Assembly: GCA_044426085.1 (NCBI GenBank)
Contig: JAWXUU010000001.1
Coordinates: 62,001 to 126,000 of the forward strand
DNA from: JAWXUU01 sp044426085
Lineage (GTDB): Bacteria; Bacillota; Clostridia; Christensenellales; CAMQZB01
DNA length: 64,000 nucleotides
Direction: 5' to 3'
The notes beneath the pieces were generated by a model. That model ran no database searches, was not told the DNA's origin, and worked only from the letters and a program-made list of their open reading frames with translations. A program made the translations under genes and the position numbers. Below, in pieces: positions 26,245 to 32,956 of this stretch; the first letter of the stretch is position 1, and each line of letters starts with the position of its first letter.

Positions 26245-27002
26245 GCTAAAACCTCCAAAAGCTCACCTACAAAGTTTTTATAATCAACACTTGCAGTTGC
26301 TTTATATTCAGATAGCATTTTTTGTTCAATTTGACTTTCTTTCACAACAACAGTTTCCCTTATTGTTGTTTCAAATAGTTTCGACCCAATGGCACTAGCA
26401 AATTCATCTAGCATTTCTCTTACATTTTGCGAGAGTATGGCTCTTGCAGAATACCGAGTCAATAAAATTCCACTTATCTCTATGTTTGGATTTGTGTATT
26501 CCCTTACACCTTGAATAGTTTCCACAAGCTGACTTGAACCTTGCATACTGAAGATATCTGCTTGTACTGGAATTATAACGTTGTGACACGCTGTTAAAGC
26601 GTTGACTGTAAGCGTGGAAAGTTGTGGTGGTGTATCTATAATCACAAAATCATATTCACCATCAATACTTTGCAGTGCCTTTTTGAGTTTGTATTCTCTG
26701 CCAGTACGTTGCGATAGCAACTGATCAATACTCACAAGCTCGTTTGAAGCAGGCATGATATCATATCCGCTTTTTTTAACTATCGCATCATAAATATTGA
26801 AGTCCTCGCTTAGAATCTCATACGTGCCTTGTTCTTCGCCTACAACAATGCCTGAAGCAAGTGTCGCATTACCTTGTGGGTCAAGGTCGATAAGTAGCAC
26901 ATTCTTTCCTAGATTATTTAAAAAACTAGAAACAGCCAGTGCTGTGGTTGTTTTGCCAACTCCACCTTTTTGGTTGGCTACCGTAATAATTTTTGTTTTC
27001 AT
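26241..27002 (-). CDS. parA: ParA/Soj-family partition ATPase
   Basis: 253 aa; ATG after TTGGAGG. It has the deviant Walker A KGGVGKTTT near the N-terminus, LIDLDPQGNAT, and the Walker B region FVIIDTPPQLS. ParA ATPases bind DNA non-specifically and move plasmid or ICE copies with help from a centromere-binding protein. The downstream RHH gene, with its iteron array, is the likely partner. In an ICE this would stabilise an excised or replicating circle. Family assignment is firm; a specific role other than partition (gene regulation, for example) is less likely. Confidence 0.9.
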   Translation of the reverse strand: MKTKIITVANQKGGVGKTTTALAVSSFLNNLGKNVLLIDLDPQGNATLASGIVVGEEQGTYEILSEDFNIYDAIVKKSGYDIMPASNELVSIDQLLSQRTGREYKLKKALQSIDGEYDFVIIDTPPQLSTLTVNALTACHNVIIPVQADIFSMQGSSQLVETIQGVREYTNPNIEISGILLTRYSARAILSQNVREMLDEFASAIGSKLFETTIRETVVVKESQIEQKMLSEYKATASVDYKNFVGELLEVLA

Positions 27003-27138
27003 AAGAAAACCTCCAACTGTTTTTTACCAACTGTTTATATCATGAGAGAAGAGCCGAAGCTCTTCAACCACAATAGGGGAACAGCTGGAAAAGTCCCCAA
27101 TGGTTATAGGTTGATACGCCAGCCTACTAAACGTTTTA
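27003..27138 (-). promoter_or_regulatory. Hairpins and direct repeats upstream of parA
   Basis: On the minus strand GAAGAGC-TTCG-GCTCTTC (27048-27065) forms a UUCG-capped hairpin. A nested second structure pairs AACCA/TGGTT and GGGGA/TCCCC (27066-27105). CCAACTGTTT is repeated twice near 27013-27036. These may end the small-regulator transcript, control parA, or be partition sites. Confidence 0.45.
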
Positions 27139-27318
27139 TTATTCGATTAAATCATCCACAGTACAATCAAATATTTTTGCCATAATTATTAATTTCTGCA
27201 ATGCAGGTCTTCTACGCTGTTTTTCCCATTGACTAATTGTGTTTGAATGAACACCTAGCATTTGTGCTAAATCTTTTTGCGTAAGTCTTTTTAACATTCT
27301 ATATTTTTTGATTTTCAT
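27139..27318 (-). CDS. Small Cro/CI-family (XRE) regulator, 59 aa
   Basis: ATG at 27316-27318 after GTGAGGT; stop TAA at 27139-27141. A compact helix-turn-helix is present: LTQKDLAQMLGVHSNTISQW followed by EKQRRRP and a C-terminal helix ending DCTVDDLIE. The length is that of a bare HTH domain. It is transcribed away from the second XRE gene across a 429-bp region rich in TATCAC/GTGATA half-sites, the classic layout of a phage- or ICE-type switch. It could activate or repress the parA and transfer operon that lies downstream on the same strand. Confidence 0.85.
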   Translation of the reverse strand: MKIKKYRMLKRLTQKDLAQMLGVHSNTISQWEKQRRRPALQKLIIMAKIFDCTVDDLIE

Positions 27319-27747
27319 TTTACCTCACGATATAAGACCATTACTGCTCGCAATAAATAAAACACTCAGAGCAATATCTATATGTAATTATTTTAATTGT
27401 TCTGCAAATTTTGTGTTAAATGAGCTTGAATTTTTATACGCAGAACTGCTTCAAACAATTTCATATTGAAAAATTTGCTTTGATTAGACAAGATGACAGA
27501 AATTAATTACATTAAGCAATAAATTTAAGCTCTTTTTCTGCAATATATCACTATAAGTGATAAAAGTCAAGCGTTTTATTGCTCATTGTGATAATTTATA
27601 ACAAAAAATTTTTAAATAGTACTTAAAGTGAGCGTAAATATCCTTATAATAGTGAATATTATAAAAAGATTATTCGTTTAAGTGAGAATTTTAAAAAAAG
27701 TATCACAATTAGTAGAATTATATCCCTTTTTGTGATATATTAGAAAT
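27319..27747. promoter_or_regulatory. Divergent regulatory region with TATCAC/GTGATA operator half-sites
   Basis: AT-rich non-coding DNA between two divergent XRE genes. TATCAC-TATAA-GTGATA forms a 17-bp palindrome at 27546-27562. A further GTGATA lies at 27588-27593. The pair TATCACAA (27701-27708) and TTGTGATA (27730-27737) flanks the probable promoter of the plus-strand regulator, whose TATATT-like -10 is at 27735-27740. These are likely binding sites for one or both regulators. Confidence 0.6.
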
Positions 27748-28113
27748 ATGAGAGGTACAAACTACTTGCCAATAAGGCTAAAAGAATTGCGTGAAGAAAG
27801 ACATTTAACGCAAACAGCACTATCGCAAGCATTGCCAATTAGTCAAACAACTGTTGGAATGTGGGAAAATGGTTCTCGCATGCCATCAGTAGACAAATTG
27901 CTTATGATTGCGGAATATTTCAATTGTTCTGTCGACTATCTTCTTGGGGGAAATAATAAAGAAGTCAACACAAGAACAGAACAACTACCTGAAATATCAC
28001 CTGAAGCTCTGATGCTTCTTCAATACTTTGAGTGTTTGAATGCGATCGGAAAAGGACGTGTTCTTGGATGGGTTCAAGCACAGCTTGGAATGGAAGAATT
28101 CAGAAATACATAA
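27748..28113 (+). CDS. Cro/CI-family (XRE) ICE regulator
   Basis: 121 aa. The N-terminal HTH is clear (RLKELREERHLTQTALSQAL, then SQTTVGMWENG and VDKLLMIAEYFNCSVDYLLG), followed by a helical tail that may mediate dimers. The ATG at 27748 has no ribosome-binding site and sits 7 bp after a TATATT box, so the mRNA may be leaderless. A TTG at 27766 after GAGAGG would also fit the usual family start. Its operators are probably the TATCAC/GTGATA sites upstream. It is followed by the integrase gene and likely controls excision or transfer. Confidence 0.85.
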   Translation: MRGTNYLPIRLKELREERHLTQTALSQALPISQTTVGMWENGSRMPSVDKLLMIAEYFNCSVDYLLGGNNKEVNTRTEQLPEISPEALMLLQYFECLNAIGKGRVLGWVQAQLGMEEFRNT

Positions 28114-28136
28114 TATTATAGGAGGTTTTCACTTTG

Positions 28137-28190
28137 ATGAAAACAGAAGAACTTGAGTATATAAAAAATGCTCATTTCAGCAATAGGTAA
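28137..28190 (+). CDS. 17-aa leader ORF overlapping the integrase start
   Basis: ATAGGAGG precedes ATG 28137; the peptide starts MKTEELEYIKNAH and stops TAA at 28188-28190, in another frame from the integrase, whose ATG (28168) lies inside it. This could couple integrase translation to a short upstream peptide, or a +1 frameshift could join them. Expression is unproven. Confidence 0.45.
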   Translation: MKTEELEYIKNAHFSNR

Positions 28191-29352
28191 CTGCCAAGAT
28201 ACAATTAGTAACTGCCATGATACAATAAGTACATGCAATGATACGATTTTAAAATTAAACGTATTAGACTCATTTATTGATGGTGTCATTTCAAGAGAAG
28301 ATTGGAAAAGGCAGAATTCAACGGGGATTTCTAGAAACTCGCTTCAAAAATTAGAATCAAGGAGCGATAAAGAATTGAGAATAGCTGGAAATAAACTTAG
28401 AAAACGTCCCGATGGCGGTTGGGAATTAAGAAAAGCAATAAATGGTGAAAAAAAATCATTTTATGGTTTAACGCAAAAAATTGTATTAGAAAAATACAAA
28501 GCTTGGCTTACAGAAAATAAACCTAAAACAAAAAAAGTCAAGAAAGAACCTATTACGCTTGAAAAGTGGGTTAATCAATGGTTGATTACATATAAAAAGC
28601 CGAAGATTAAAGAATCAACATTTGTGTCACTAACTGGAATATGTAATCGCTATATCATTAAGTCTTTAGGTAATAAGTCACTTGGCAGCATAAAGAACAT
28701 AGACTGTCAAGAATTTTTAAATTCATTAGCTCACATGGGCAACACGAAAAATAAAGTTCAGATTTATTTGAATGAAATATTTAAAGTAGCAGTAAAAAAC
28801 AACTTGATAAAAACAAATCCCGCTCAAGATTTGACCGTAAACAAAAGCATAAGCGAATCGGGAAATGCATTGACAGATAAAGAAATGGAAATACTTGAAA
28901 ATTACGAGTTTGAAAATTATCCTAAACTAAGGTATGTATTTCTATTTATTTTGTATACTGGATGTAGACGTTCTGAAGCTCTAGGGTTTGACCACGTAAC
29001 AGATATCAAGGATGATACTATTCATTTGAAAGGAACTAAGACTTTTAAGTCAGATAGATATATACCATATTTTGATAGCCTTAAGGAATTATTTAAAGAT
29101 TGTCCAAATATCAACTTTAATGATATTAGTCCAGACCTTCTTACCCGAAAAATCAAAGAAGCACTACCCAACCATACAGTAAAAGACCTACGCACCAGTT
29201 TTGCAACAAAATGCCACGAAGCAGGAATTGCTCCGAAAGTGGTACAAAAGTGGATGGGTCACACCAATATCGGCACGACAATGAACATATACACAAAGGT
29301 TAATTCTGACTTTGAAAAAAGTGAAGCAGATAAATTAAAAACAAAAAAATAA
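28168..29352 (+). CDS. int: Tyrosine recombinase (ICE integrase)
   Basis: 394 aa. An N-terminal arm-binding domain (~75-125) and a SAM-like core-binding domain (EKWVNQWLITYKKPKIKEST onward) precede the catalytic domain. Active-site landmarks: Arg in TGCRRSEALG, then KDLRTSF (Lys where the first box-II His is usual), His in GHTNIGTT and the Tyr of NIYTK. Residues ~8-28 are three 7-residue repeats of the form NC-DTIS, encoded by 21-bp repeats (28187-28249). The gene ends 210 bp before a tRNA-Leu, the expected place for an ICE integrase beside its attachment site. Function is firm; the start is uncertain because of the overlapping leader ORF. Confidence 0.9.
   Translation: MLISAIGNCQDTISNCHDTISTCNDTILKLNVLDSFIDGVISREDWKRQNSTGISRNSLQKLESRSDKELRIAGNKLRKRPDGGWELRKAINGEKKSFYGLTQKIVLEKYKAWLTENKPKTKKVKKEPITLEKWVNQWLITYKKPKIKESTFVSLTGICNRYIIKSLGNKSLGSIKNIDCQEFLNSLAHMGNTKNKVQIYLNEIFKVAVKNNLIKTNPAQDLTVNKSISESGNALTDKEMEILENYEFENYPKLRYVFLFILYTGCRRSEALGFDHVTDIKDDTIHLKGTKTFKSDRYIPYFDSLKELFKDCPNINFNDISPDLLTRKIKEALPNHTVKDLRTSFATKCHEAGIAPKVVQKWMGHTNIGTTMNIYTKVNSDFEKSEADKLKTKK
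28187..28249 (+). repeat. Three 21-bp in-frame repeats at the integrase 5' end
   Basis: Units of the type GTAACTGCCATGATACAATAA begin at 28187, 28208 and 28229. The first two differ at two positions and the third is more diverged. They keep the reading frame (7 residues each). They may be protein repeats or integrase arm-type binding sites. Confidence 0.6.
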
Positions 29353-29371
29353 AATAAAATATAGCGTTTTA

Positions 29372-29472
29372 GCCTATAAACAAAGGGGAATGTGGACTTT
29401 AACCCACCCCCCAACCCACCCCCGTGAAAACACATTTTTTACTTTTTCGGTGTGTTGAGCTTGTTTATAGGC
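29372..29472. other. Right-end structure: inverted repeat flanking a G-quadruplex-prone tract
   Basis: A perfect 12-bp inverted repeat, GCCTATAAACAA (29372-29383) and TTGTTTATAGGC (29461-29472), encloses 77 bp. Inside, the minus strand reads four close G-runs (GGGGG-T-GGG-TT-GGGGGG-T-GGG, about 29403-29423). A smaller AACACA/TGTGTT inverted repeat lies beside it. The site lies between integrase and tRNA-Leu, so it may be part of the attachment region or a block to read-through. Confidence 0.55.
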
Positions 29473-29505
29473 GAAAAATACTACGGTAGAGGAGTAAAAG
29501 ACATT

Positions 29506-29537
29506 AAAAAAGACCCAAATTCATATGAATTTGAGCC
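29506..29537 (-). terminator. Rho-independent terminator of the tRNA cluster
   Basis: On the minus strand a hairpin built on AAATTCATATGAATTT, with outer GC/GT pairs, is followed by six T (29506-29511). It begins 25 nt after the CCA end of tRNA-Leu. Its presence leaves open whether the ICE inserted in the tRNA 3' end or after this terminator. Confidence 0.75.
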
Positions 29538-29561
29538 GTATAAGACATTTTAAAGTTTTTA

Positions 29562-29647
29562 TGGTACCGAAGATCGGACTCGAACCGACACGAAGTTACC
29601 TTCGAGGGATTTTAAGTCCCTTGCGTCTGCCATTCCGCCACTTCGGC
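29562..29647 (-). tRNA. tRNA-Leu (anticodon TAA)
   Basis: 86 nt with encoded CCA. The acceptor stem GCCGAAG pairs with CTTCGGT (one G-T pair), the anticodon loop is ACTTAAAAT, the long variable arm is typical of leucine, and the T loop is GTTCGAGTC. It is the last gene of a four-tRNA cluster and its 3' end faces the ICE, so it is the best candidate integration target. The second att copy would lie left of the window. Confidence 0.95.
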
Positions 29648-29661
29648 AAGAAGTTTTTTAT

Positions 29662-29735
29662 TGGAGGCGCCACCCAGATTTGAACTGGGGGTCAAGGTGT
29701 TGCAGACCGATGCCTTACCACTTGGCTATGGCGCC
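29662..29735 (-). tRNA. tRNA-Cys (anticodon GCA)
   Basis: 74 nt with encoded CCA; acceptor GGCGCCA pairs with TGGCGCC; anticodon loop CTGCAAC; T arm CCCAGTTCAAATCTGGG. Third gene of the cluster in transcription order. Confidence 0.95.
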
Positions 29736-29750
29736 CCGTGAATAAAAAAA

Positions 29751-29825
29751 TGGAGCGGGAAACGAGATTCGAACTCGCGACATTCGCCTTGGCAAGGCGA
29801 CGCTCTACCACTGAGCCATTCCCGC
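29751..29825 (-). tRNA. tRNA-Gly (anticodon GCC)
   Basis: 75 nt with encoded CCA; acceptor GCGGGAA pairs with TTCCCGC; anticodon loop TTGCCAA; T arm GCGAGTTCGAATCTCGT. Second gene of the cluster. Confidence 0.95.
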
Positions 29826-29858
29826 ATATTTTTTGGTTATTCTTTTGTAAAATAAAAA

Positions 29859-29934
29859 TGGTGGGAGTTATAGGGATCGAACCTATGACCCTCTGCTTGT
29901 AAGGCAGATGCTCTCCCAGCTGAGCTAAACTCCC
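29859..29934 (-). tRNA. tRNA-Val (anticodon TAC)
   Basis: 76 nt with encoded CCA; acceptor GGGAGTT pairs with AACTCCC; anticodon loop CTTACAA; T arm ATAGGTTCGATCCCTAT. First gene of the cluster, about 50 bp after its promoter. Confidence 0.95.
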
Positions 29935-29988
29935 ACGCATCTTGCAATTTCGGGCTTCGCATTTCTGTGCCCCGCTGACTGCCTATAT

Positions 29989-30017
29989 AATATATCATAT
30001 CAATAATTAAAATGCAA
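29989..30017 (-). promoter_or_regulatory. Sigma-A promoter of the tRNA cluster
   Basis: Minus strand: -35 TTGCAT (30012-30017), 17-bp spacer, -10 TATATT (29989-29994). It lies about 55 bp before tRNA-Val. The -10 context (TATATTATATRGGC) is nearly identical to that of the rplU promoter. Confidence 0.8.
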
Positions 30018-30405
30018 GTGTTTTTTACAACTTTTTACAACTTTTTTTAACTTTTTTAAAAAAAGTTGCAGTTTTTTCATTTTCCCCTTATTCTATCGCG
30101 GTTTTCAGTTTTTCCCACCTCTTTTTTATTATCAAAATAAAAAACTAACCGCCACTTTTATTTATATTTTATGAAAAAATTTTTAAAATTGACACAACTA
30201 TTTTTTAATTTTTATTTTTTATCAAAAATCTCAACATTATATTTTATGCATTTTTATTCAAAAGTTACGCAAAATATTACCTTTTCCCCTTTAATATACA
30301 TAATATTATAAAAATATGCATAATTCGACAGATTTTATGTTTTATTATATTCTCATAGAAACATATTTGCAAATGAAGACAAGAAAATTATTTTTTGGAG
30401 GATTT
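30018..30405. other. AT-rich intergenic region, no gene seen
   Basis: The stretch between the tRNA promoter and the ArsR-type gene is very AT-rich, with T-runs and an inverted repeat of CAACTTTTTTT and AAAAAAAGTTG near 30037-30068. A CDS reading from 30316 would extend the ArsR-type gene, but the GGAGGA site at 30397-30402 favours the later start. No RNA gene is recognised. Confidence 0.5.
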
Positions 30406-30750
30406 ATGCAAAGAGACTATATTCAACTTGACAGCTACACAGGCGAAATTTTATCCACTTGTTTGCCAAGCGAAGACCTTTTGTATCGCTTATCGGGGCT
30501 TTTTTCCATGTTTTCTGATTCCACAAGGCTGAAAATCATTTACGCCCTTTCCATTTCAGAAATGTGCGTGACAGACCTTGCAATAGCACTTGAAATCAAC
30601 CAATCTACGCTGTCACATCAGCTTAAAGCACTTCGAAGCGTTGGCATTATAACAGCCAAGCGAAAGGGCAAAATCATCTTCTATTTCGCAAGCGTGGATT
30701 TCGTGAACGAGCTTATGCTTAGCGGAGTTGATTTCCTTAGACGGATTTAA
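30406..30750 (+). CDS. ArsR/SmtB-family transcriptional regulator
   Basis: 114 aa from the ATG at 30406, chosen for the GGAGGA just upstream. A winged HTH is plain: SDSTRLKIIYALSISEMCVTDLA, then INQSTLSHQLKALRSVGIITAKRKGK and a beta-wing IIFYFA. ArsR proteins repress metal-efflux or stress genes when no ligand is bound. The alpha3 metal site ELCVCDL is here EMCVTDL, so one Cys is lost and the classic As/Cd site is incomplete. It stands alone, with no efflux gene next to it, and ends at a good terminator. The ligand is unknown. Confidence 0.85.
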   Translation: MQRDYIQLDSYTGEILSTCLPSEDLLYRLSGLFSMFSDSTRLKIIYALSISEMCVTDLAIALEINQSTLSHQLKALRSVGIITAKRKGKIIFYFASVDFVNELMLSGVDFLRRI

Positions 30751-30810
30751 CATTTTCCCCACATATTTTTATACTACTTTTTTTCAATCACAAAAGAAAA
30801 GCCCACATAA

Positions 30811-30846
30811 GCAAAAGCACCATTTTTTTGGTGCTTTTGTTTTATT
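30811..30846 (+). terminator. Terminator after the ArsR-type gene
   Basis: CAAAAGCACC pairs with GGTGCTTTTG around an ATTTTTT loop, followed by TTTTATTT. It lies about 60 bp after the ArsR stop. Confidence 0.85.
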
Positions 30847-30922
30847 TATCAATTTATATTTTGTTGTATCTTTATATTGTTATATCTTTATATTGCTATA
30901 TTCCATTTTTCATTTATCGCTA

Positions 30923-30970
30923 TTTTTTCACTGCCCTATTTTTTCACTGCCCTATTTTTTCACTGACCTA
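30923..30970 (+). repeat. Three 16-bp tandem repeats at a gene end
   Basis: TTTTTTCACTGCCCTA occurs at 30923, 30939 and (one change) 30955. The third copy contains the stop codon of the neighbouring minus-strand membrane gene, so repeat number could change that C-terminus. Confidence 0.8.
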
Positions 30971-31481
30971 TTTTCAGCACTCGCCACAGTTGATATTTCA
31001 GTTGCAATCTTATTCGCTTCATCAAAAAATCGAAAACGAATATAACAGCAAGCCCCAAAATTATAAGCACAGGAATTGGAATGCCGAGCGAATCAAAATC
31101 CGCAAAGAAGTTTGCATATTTCCACATCACGATTTCCACCGCGACAAAATATACAGTTTTCACCACCAACGCAACTATTTTATTCAAATTGCGTTTTTCA
31201 TCTTCACAAAAGCACAGCAAGATAGCATACGGCGCGAAAAACACCACGTATGGCACGACCACGACAAAGTTTGGACTTATCATGACTCCAATCAAAACAG
31301 ACGCTATACCCGAAAGTATGCCGCCTTTATAACTGCCCGCAATAACGGGTGTCATCACAAACAGTGACGCTGAAAGGAACATTGTGTAGTCTAGCATAGG
31401 GACGATGTTGCCCACCGCAACGCAAATTGATGCAAATGCCGTGCAAACTGCCGATAATGCAATCATTTTGCTGTTTTTCAC
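30960..31481 (-). CDS. Integral membrane protein, possible ECF-type transporter S component
   Basis: 173 aa with about five hydrophobic segments and few charges until the C-terminus (MKRIRLQLKYQ). The N-terminal phrase MIALSAVCTAFASICVAVGN followed by small-residue-rich helices is reminiscent of ECF transporter substrate-binding (S) components and related membrane families, but no signature is decisive. It directly follows the J-domain-like gene (1 bp gap) on the same strand, so the three genes 30960-32956 form an operon. The substrate, if it is a transporter, cannot be guessed. The stop lies inside a 16-bp repeat. Confidence 0.5.
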   Translation of the reverse strand: MKNSKMIALSAVCTAFASICVAVGNIVPMLDYTMFLSASLFVMTPVIAGSYKGGILSGIASVLIGVMISPNFVVVVPYVVFFAPYAILLCFCEDEKRNLNKIVALVVKTVYFVAVEIVMWKYANFFADFDSLGIPIPVLIILGLAVIFVFDFLMKRIRLQLKYQLWRVLKIGQ

Positions 31482-32078
31482 CTAGCAACCTCCACACATA
31501 TTGCAGAGGAGCGAAGCACACAAACAGTCGCAACAGTTGCATCCCATACCGCCCATTTGTTGACCGCCGTATTGTTGCTGTTGTTGTTTCTGTTGTTGTT
31601 CGACACGAACTTGTTCGACCTTTTCACCTTGCATAATCTTTTCAAGACCTTCCAAGCTTTGTCTTGCCCTTTGGTTTGATGGGTCAAGTTGAAGGGAAAG
31701 TTCAAGTTGCTTTTTGCTGTCGGTGAACCAATTCTTTTTATAATACAAGTTTGATTGGTAGTAGTGCCAATCTGTATCTCTTCCTGAATATCCATCCAAA
31801 ATAGCTTGTGCTTTTTCAAGATTGCCCACTTTTAAAGCGTTTTCCACTTCGGCATATCTTGATGTTCCGTTTTGATATGAAGAGTTTTCACGGTGTGCTG
31901 ATATTGCATCTTGATACGCGATATCAAGGTCGCGCAAGAAGTTTGCGGCACGCGCGCCTTCTTCACCTTCAAGAAACATTTTTTCGGTGTATTCACGTTT
32001 TAGAAGTTGATATCTTTGGTCAATTTCCTCTCTTGAGGACATTGATGTTATTCCTAGGATTTGGTAAAATTGTTCCAT
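31482..32078 (-). CDS. Degenerate J-domain protein with TPR-like middle and Cys-rich tail
   Basis: 198 aa. Residues ~3-60 follow the J-domain pattern (FYQILGITSMSSREEIDQRY and a final helix IAYQDAI), but the HPD motif that stimulates Hsp70 is replaced by YTEK, so DnaK activation is unlikely. Residues ~75-145 look TPR-like (KAQAILDGYS..., LELSLQLDP). A Gln-rich stretch leads into a tail with eight Cys (CNCCDC, CNMCGGC) that may bind metal. It overlaps the upstream DUF5685-type gene by 25 bp, indicating coupling. J-like plus DUF5685 pairs are familiar in Clostridia, but their job is not known to me. Confidence 0.7.
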   Translation of the reverse strand: MEQFYQILGITSMSSREEIDQRYQLLKREYTEKMFLEGEEGARAANFLRDLDIAYQDAISAHRENSSYQNGTSRYAEVENALKVGNLEKAQAILDGYSGRDTDWHYYQSNLYYKKNWFTDSKKQLELSLQLDPSNQRARQSLEGLEKIMQGEKVEQVRVEQQQKQQQQQYGGQQMGGMGCNCCDCLCASLLCNMCGGC

Positions 32079-32956
32079 TGTTCCCCCTTTAAAATCGCCT
32101 TGGTGGCAATTTCCATTCCCCTGAATATTATATTTTCACAGAGGTCTGTGTTATACTCGAATTTGGAAAGTAGAAATTCTTCTTTTATTTTATTCAAAAT
32201 TGTGAAGAATGTGAATTTCAAATCGTCAGCTTTCGTTTGCAAAAATTCCGCTTTCGTTGTGAAGGCTTCTTCAGATTGCAAAAACACGTTATAATTTCCG
32301 CTTATTTCGTCTTCTTCCACATCATCCACGGCATCGATAAGATATATCCACTTTCCCACATTATAGCAAAGTGTTATAAAGTGATTATCAAGTTTTCGCT
32401 TTTCTTCTTCGATTTTATCTTTTTGGAATTCTTCCGCGGCGCAAAACACACAGCTTGCAAAAAGAACGCCGAAGGTATCGCTTACTTTATCCACGCTTGT
32501 TTCACCCGCTTTTTCCATTTCGCGAAGTTTATCATATTGCTCTATGATAATTTCGTCGGCTTTGGGAAAGTGGGCTTTCGCCTTTTTATACGGACGTTTG
32601 AAAAGTGAAAGCAAGATTTTTCGCGATTTACTGCCGTCGATAACGTCGTCGCAAAGTTTGTGGTTTGCAAGCAGAACATTCAGCGATGCAATAAGCTTTG
32701 TGAGTGGGTTATCTTCCACCATTTTTCTTCCTGTGAAGGGTTTTGTGACACACTTGAGCGGAATAAGATTGACATCTTCGCCAAGATAGTTATGAAGCAG
32801 TGCGCACAAAAATGTTATGTCGTAGTTTATAGAAAACTGACTTCGTTTGCAGAAATTTCCACCCATAGACTTGCAGACACCACAATAGAAACTTTGATAA
32901 AGTTCTAGGTCTTTCAAATATAGATGAGGTTTTTCTGGCAATATATATCCGAACAT
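32054..32956 (-). CDS. DUF5685-family protein
   Basis: 300 aa. The opening MFGYILPEKPHLYLKDLELY, then FYCGVCKSMGG and a conserved helical body with FLCALLHNYL and CVFCAAEE, match the DUF5685 family of Clostridia. Paired cysteines at the start suggest a metal site. No enzymatic motif is visible. The stop of trpS shares its last base position with this start (32956), and the J-domain-like gene overlaps the other end, so the genes are likely cotranscribed from upstream. Confidence 0.7.
   Translation of the reverse strand: MFGYILPEKPHLYLKDLELYQSFYCGVCKSMGGNFCKRSQFSINYDITFLCALLHNYLGEDVNLIPLKCVTKPFTGRKMVEDNPLTKLIASLNVLLANHKLCDDVIDGSKSRKILLSLFKRPYKKAKAHFPKADEIIIEQYDKLREMEKAGETSVDKVSDTFGVLFASCVFCAAEEFQKDKIEEEKRKLDNHFITLCYNVGKWIYLIDAVDDVEEDEISGNYNVFLQSEEAFTTKAEFLQTKADDLKFTFFTILNKIKEEFLLSKFEYNTDLCENIIFRGMEIATKAILKGEQWNNFTKS

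Noticed and set aside
29692..29940. 82-aa ORF on the minus strand
   Set aside because: It runs across the Val, Gly and Cys tRNA genes; the peptide is a by-product of tRNA sequence.
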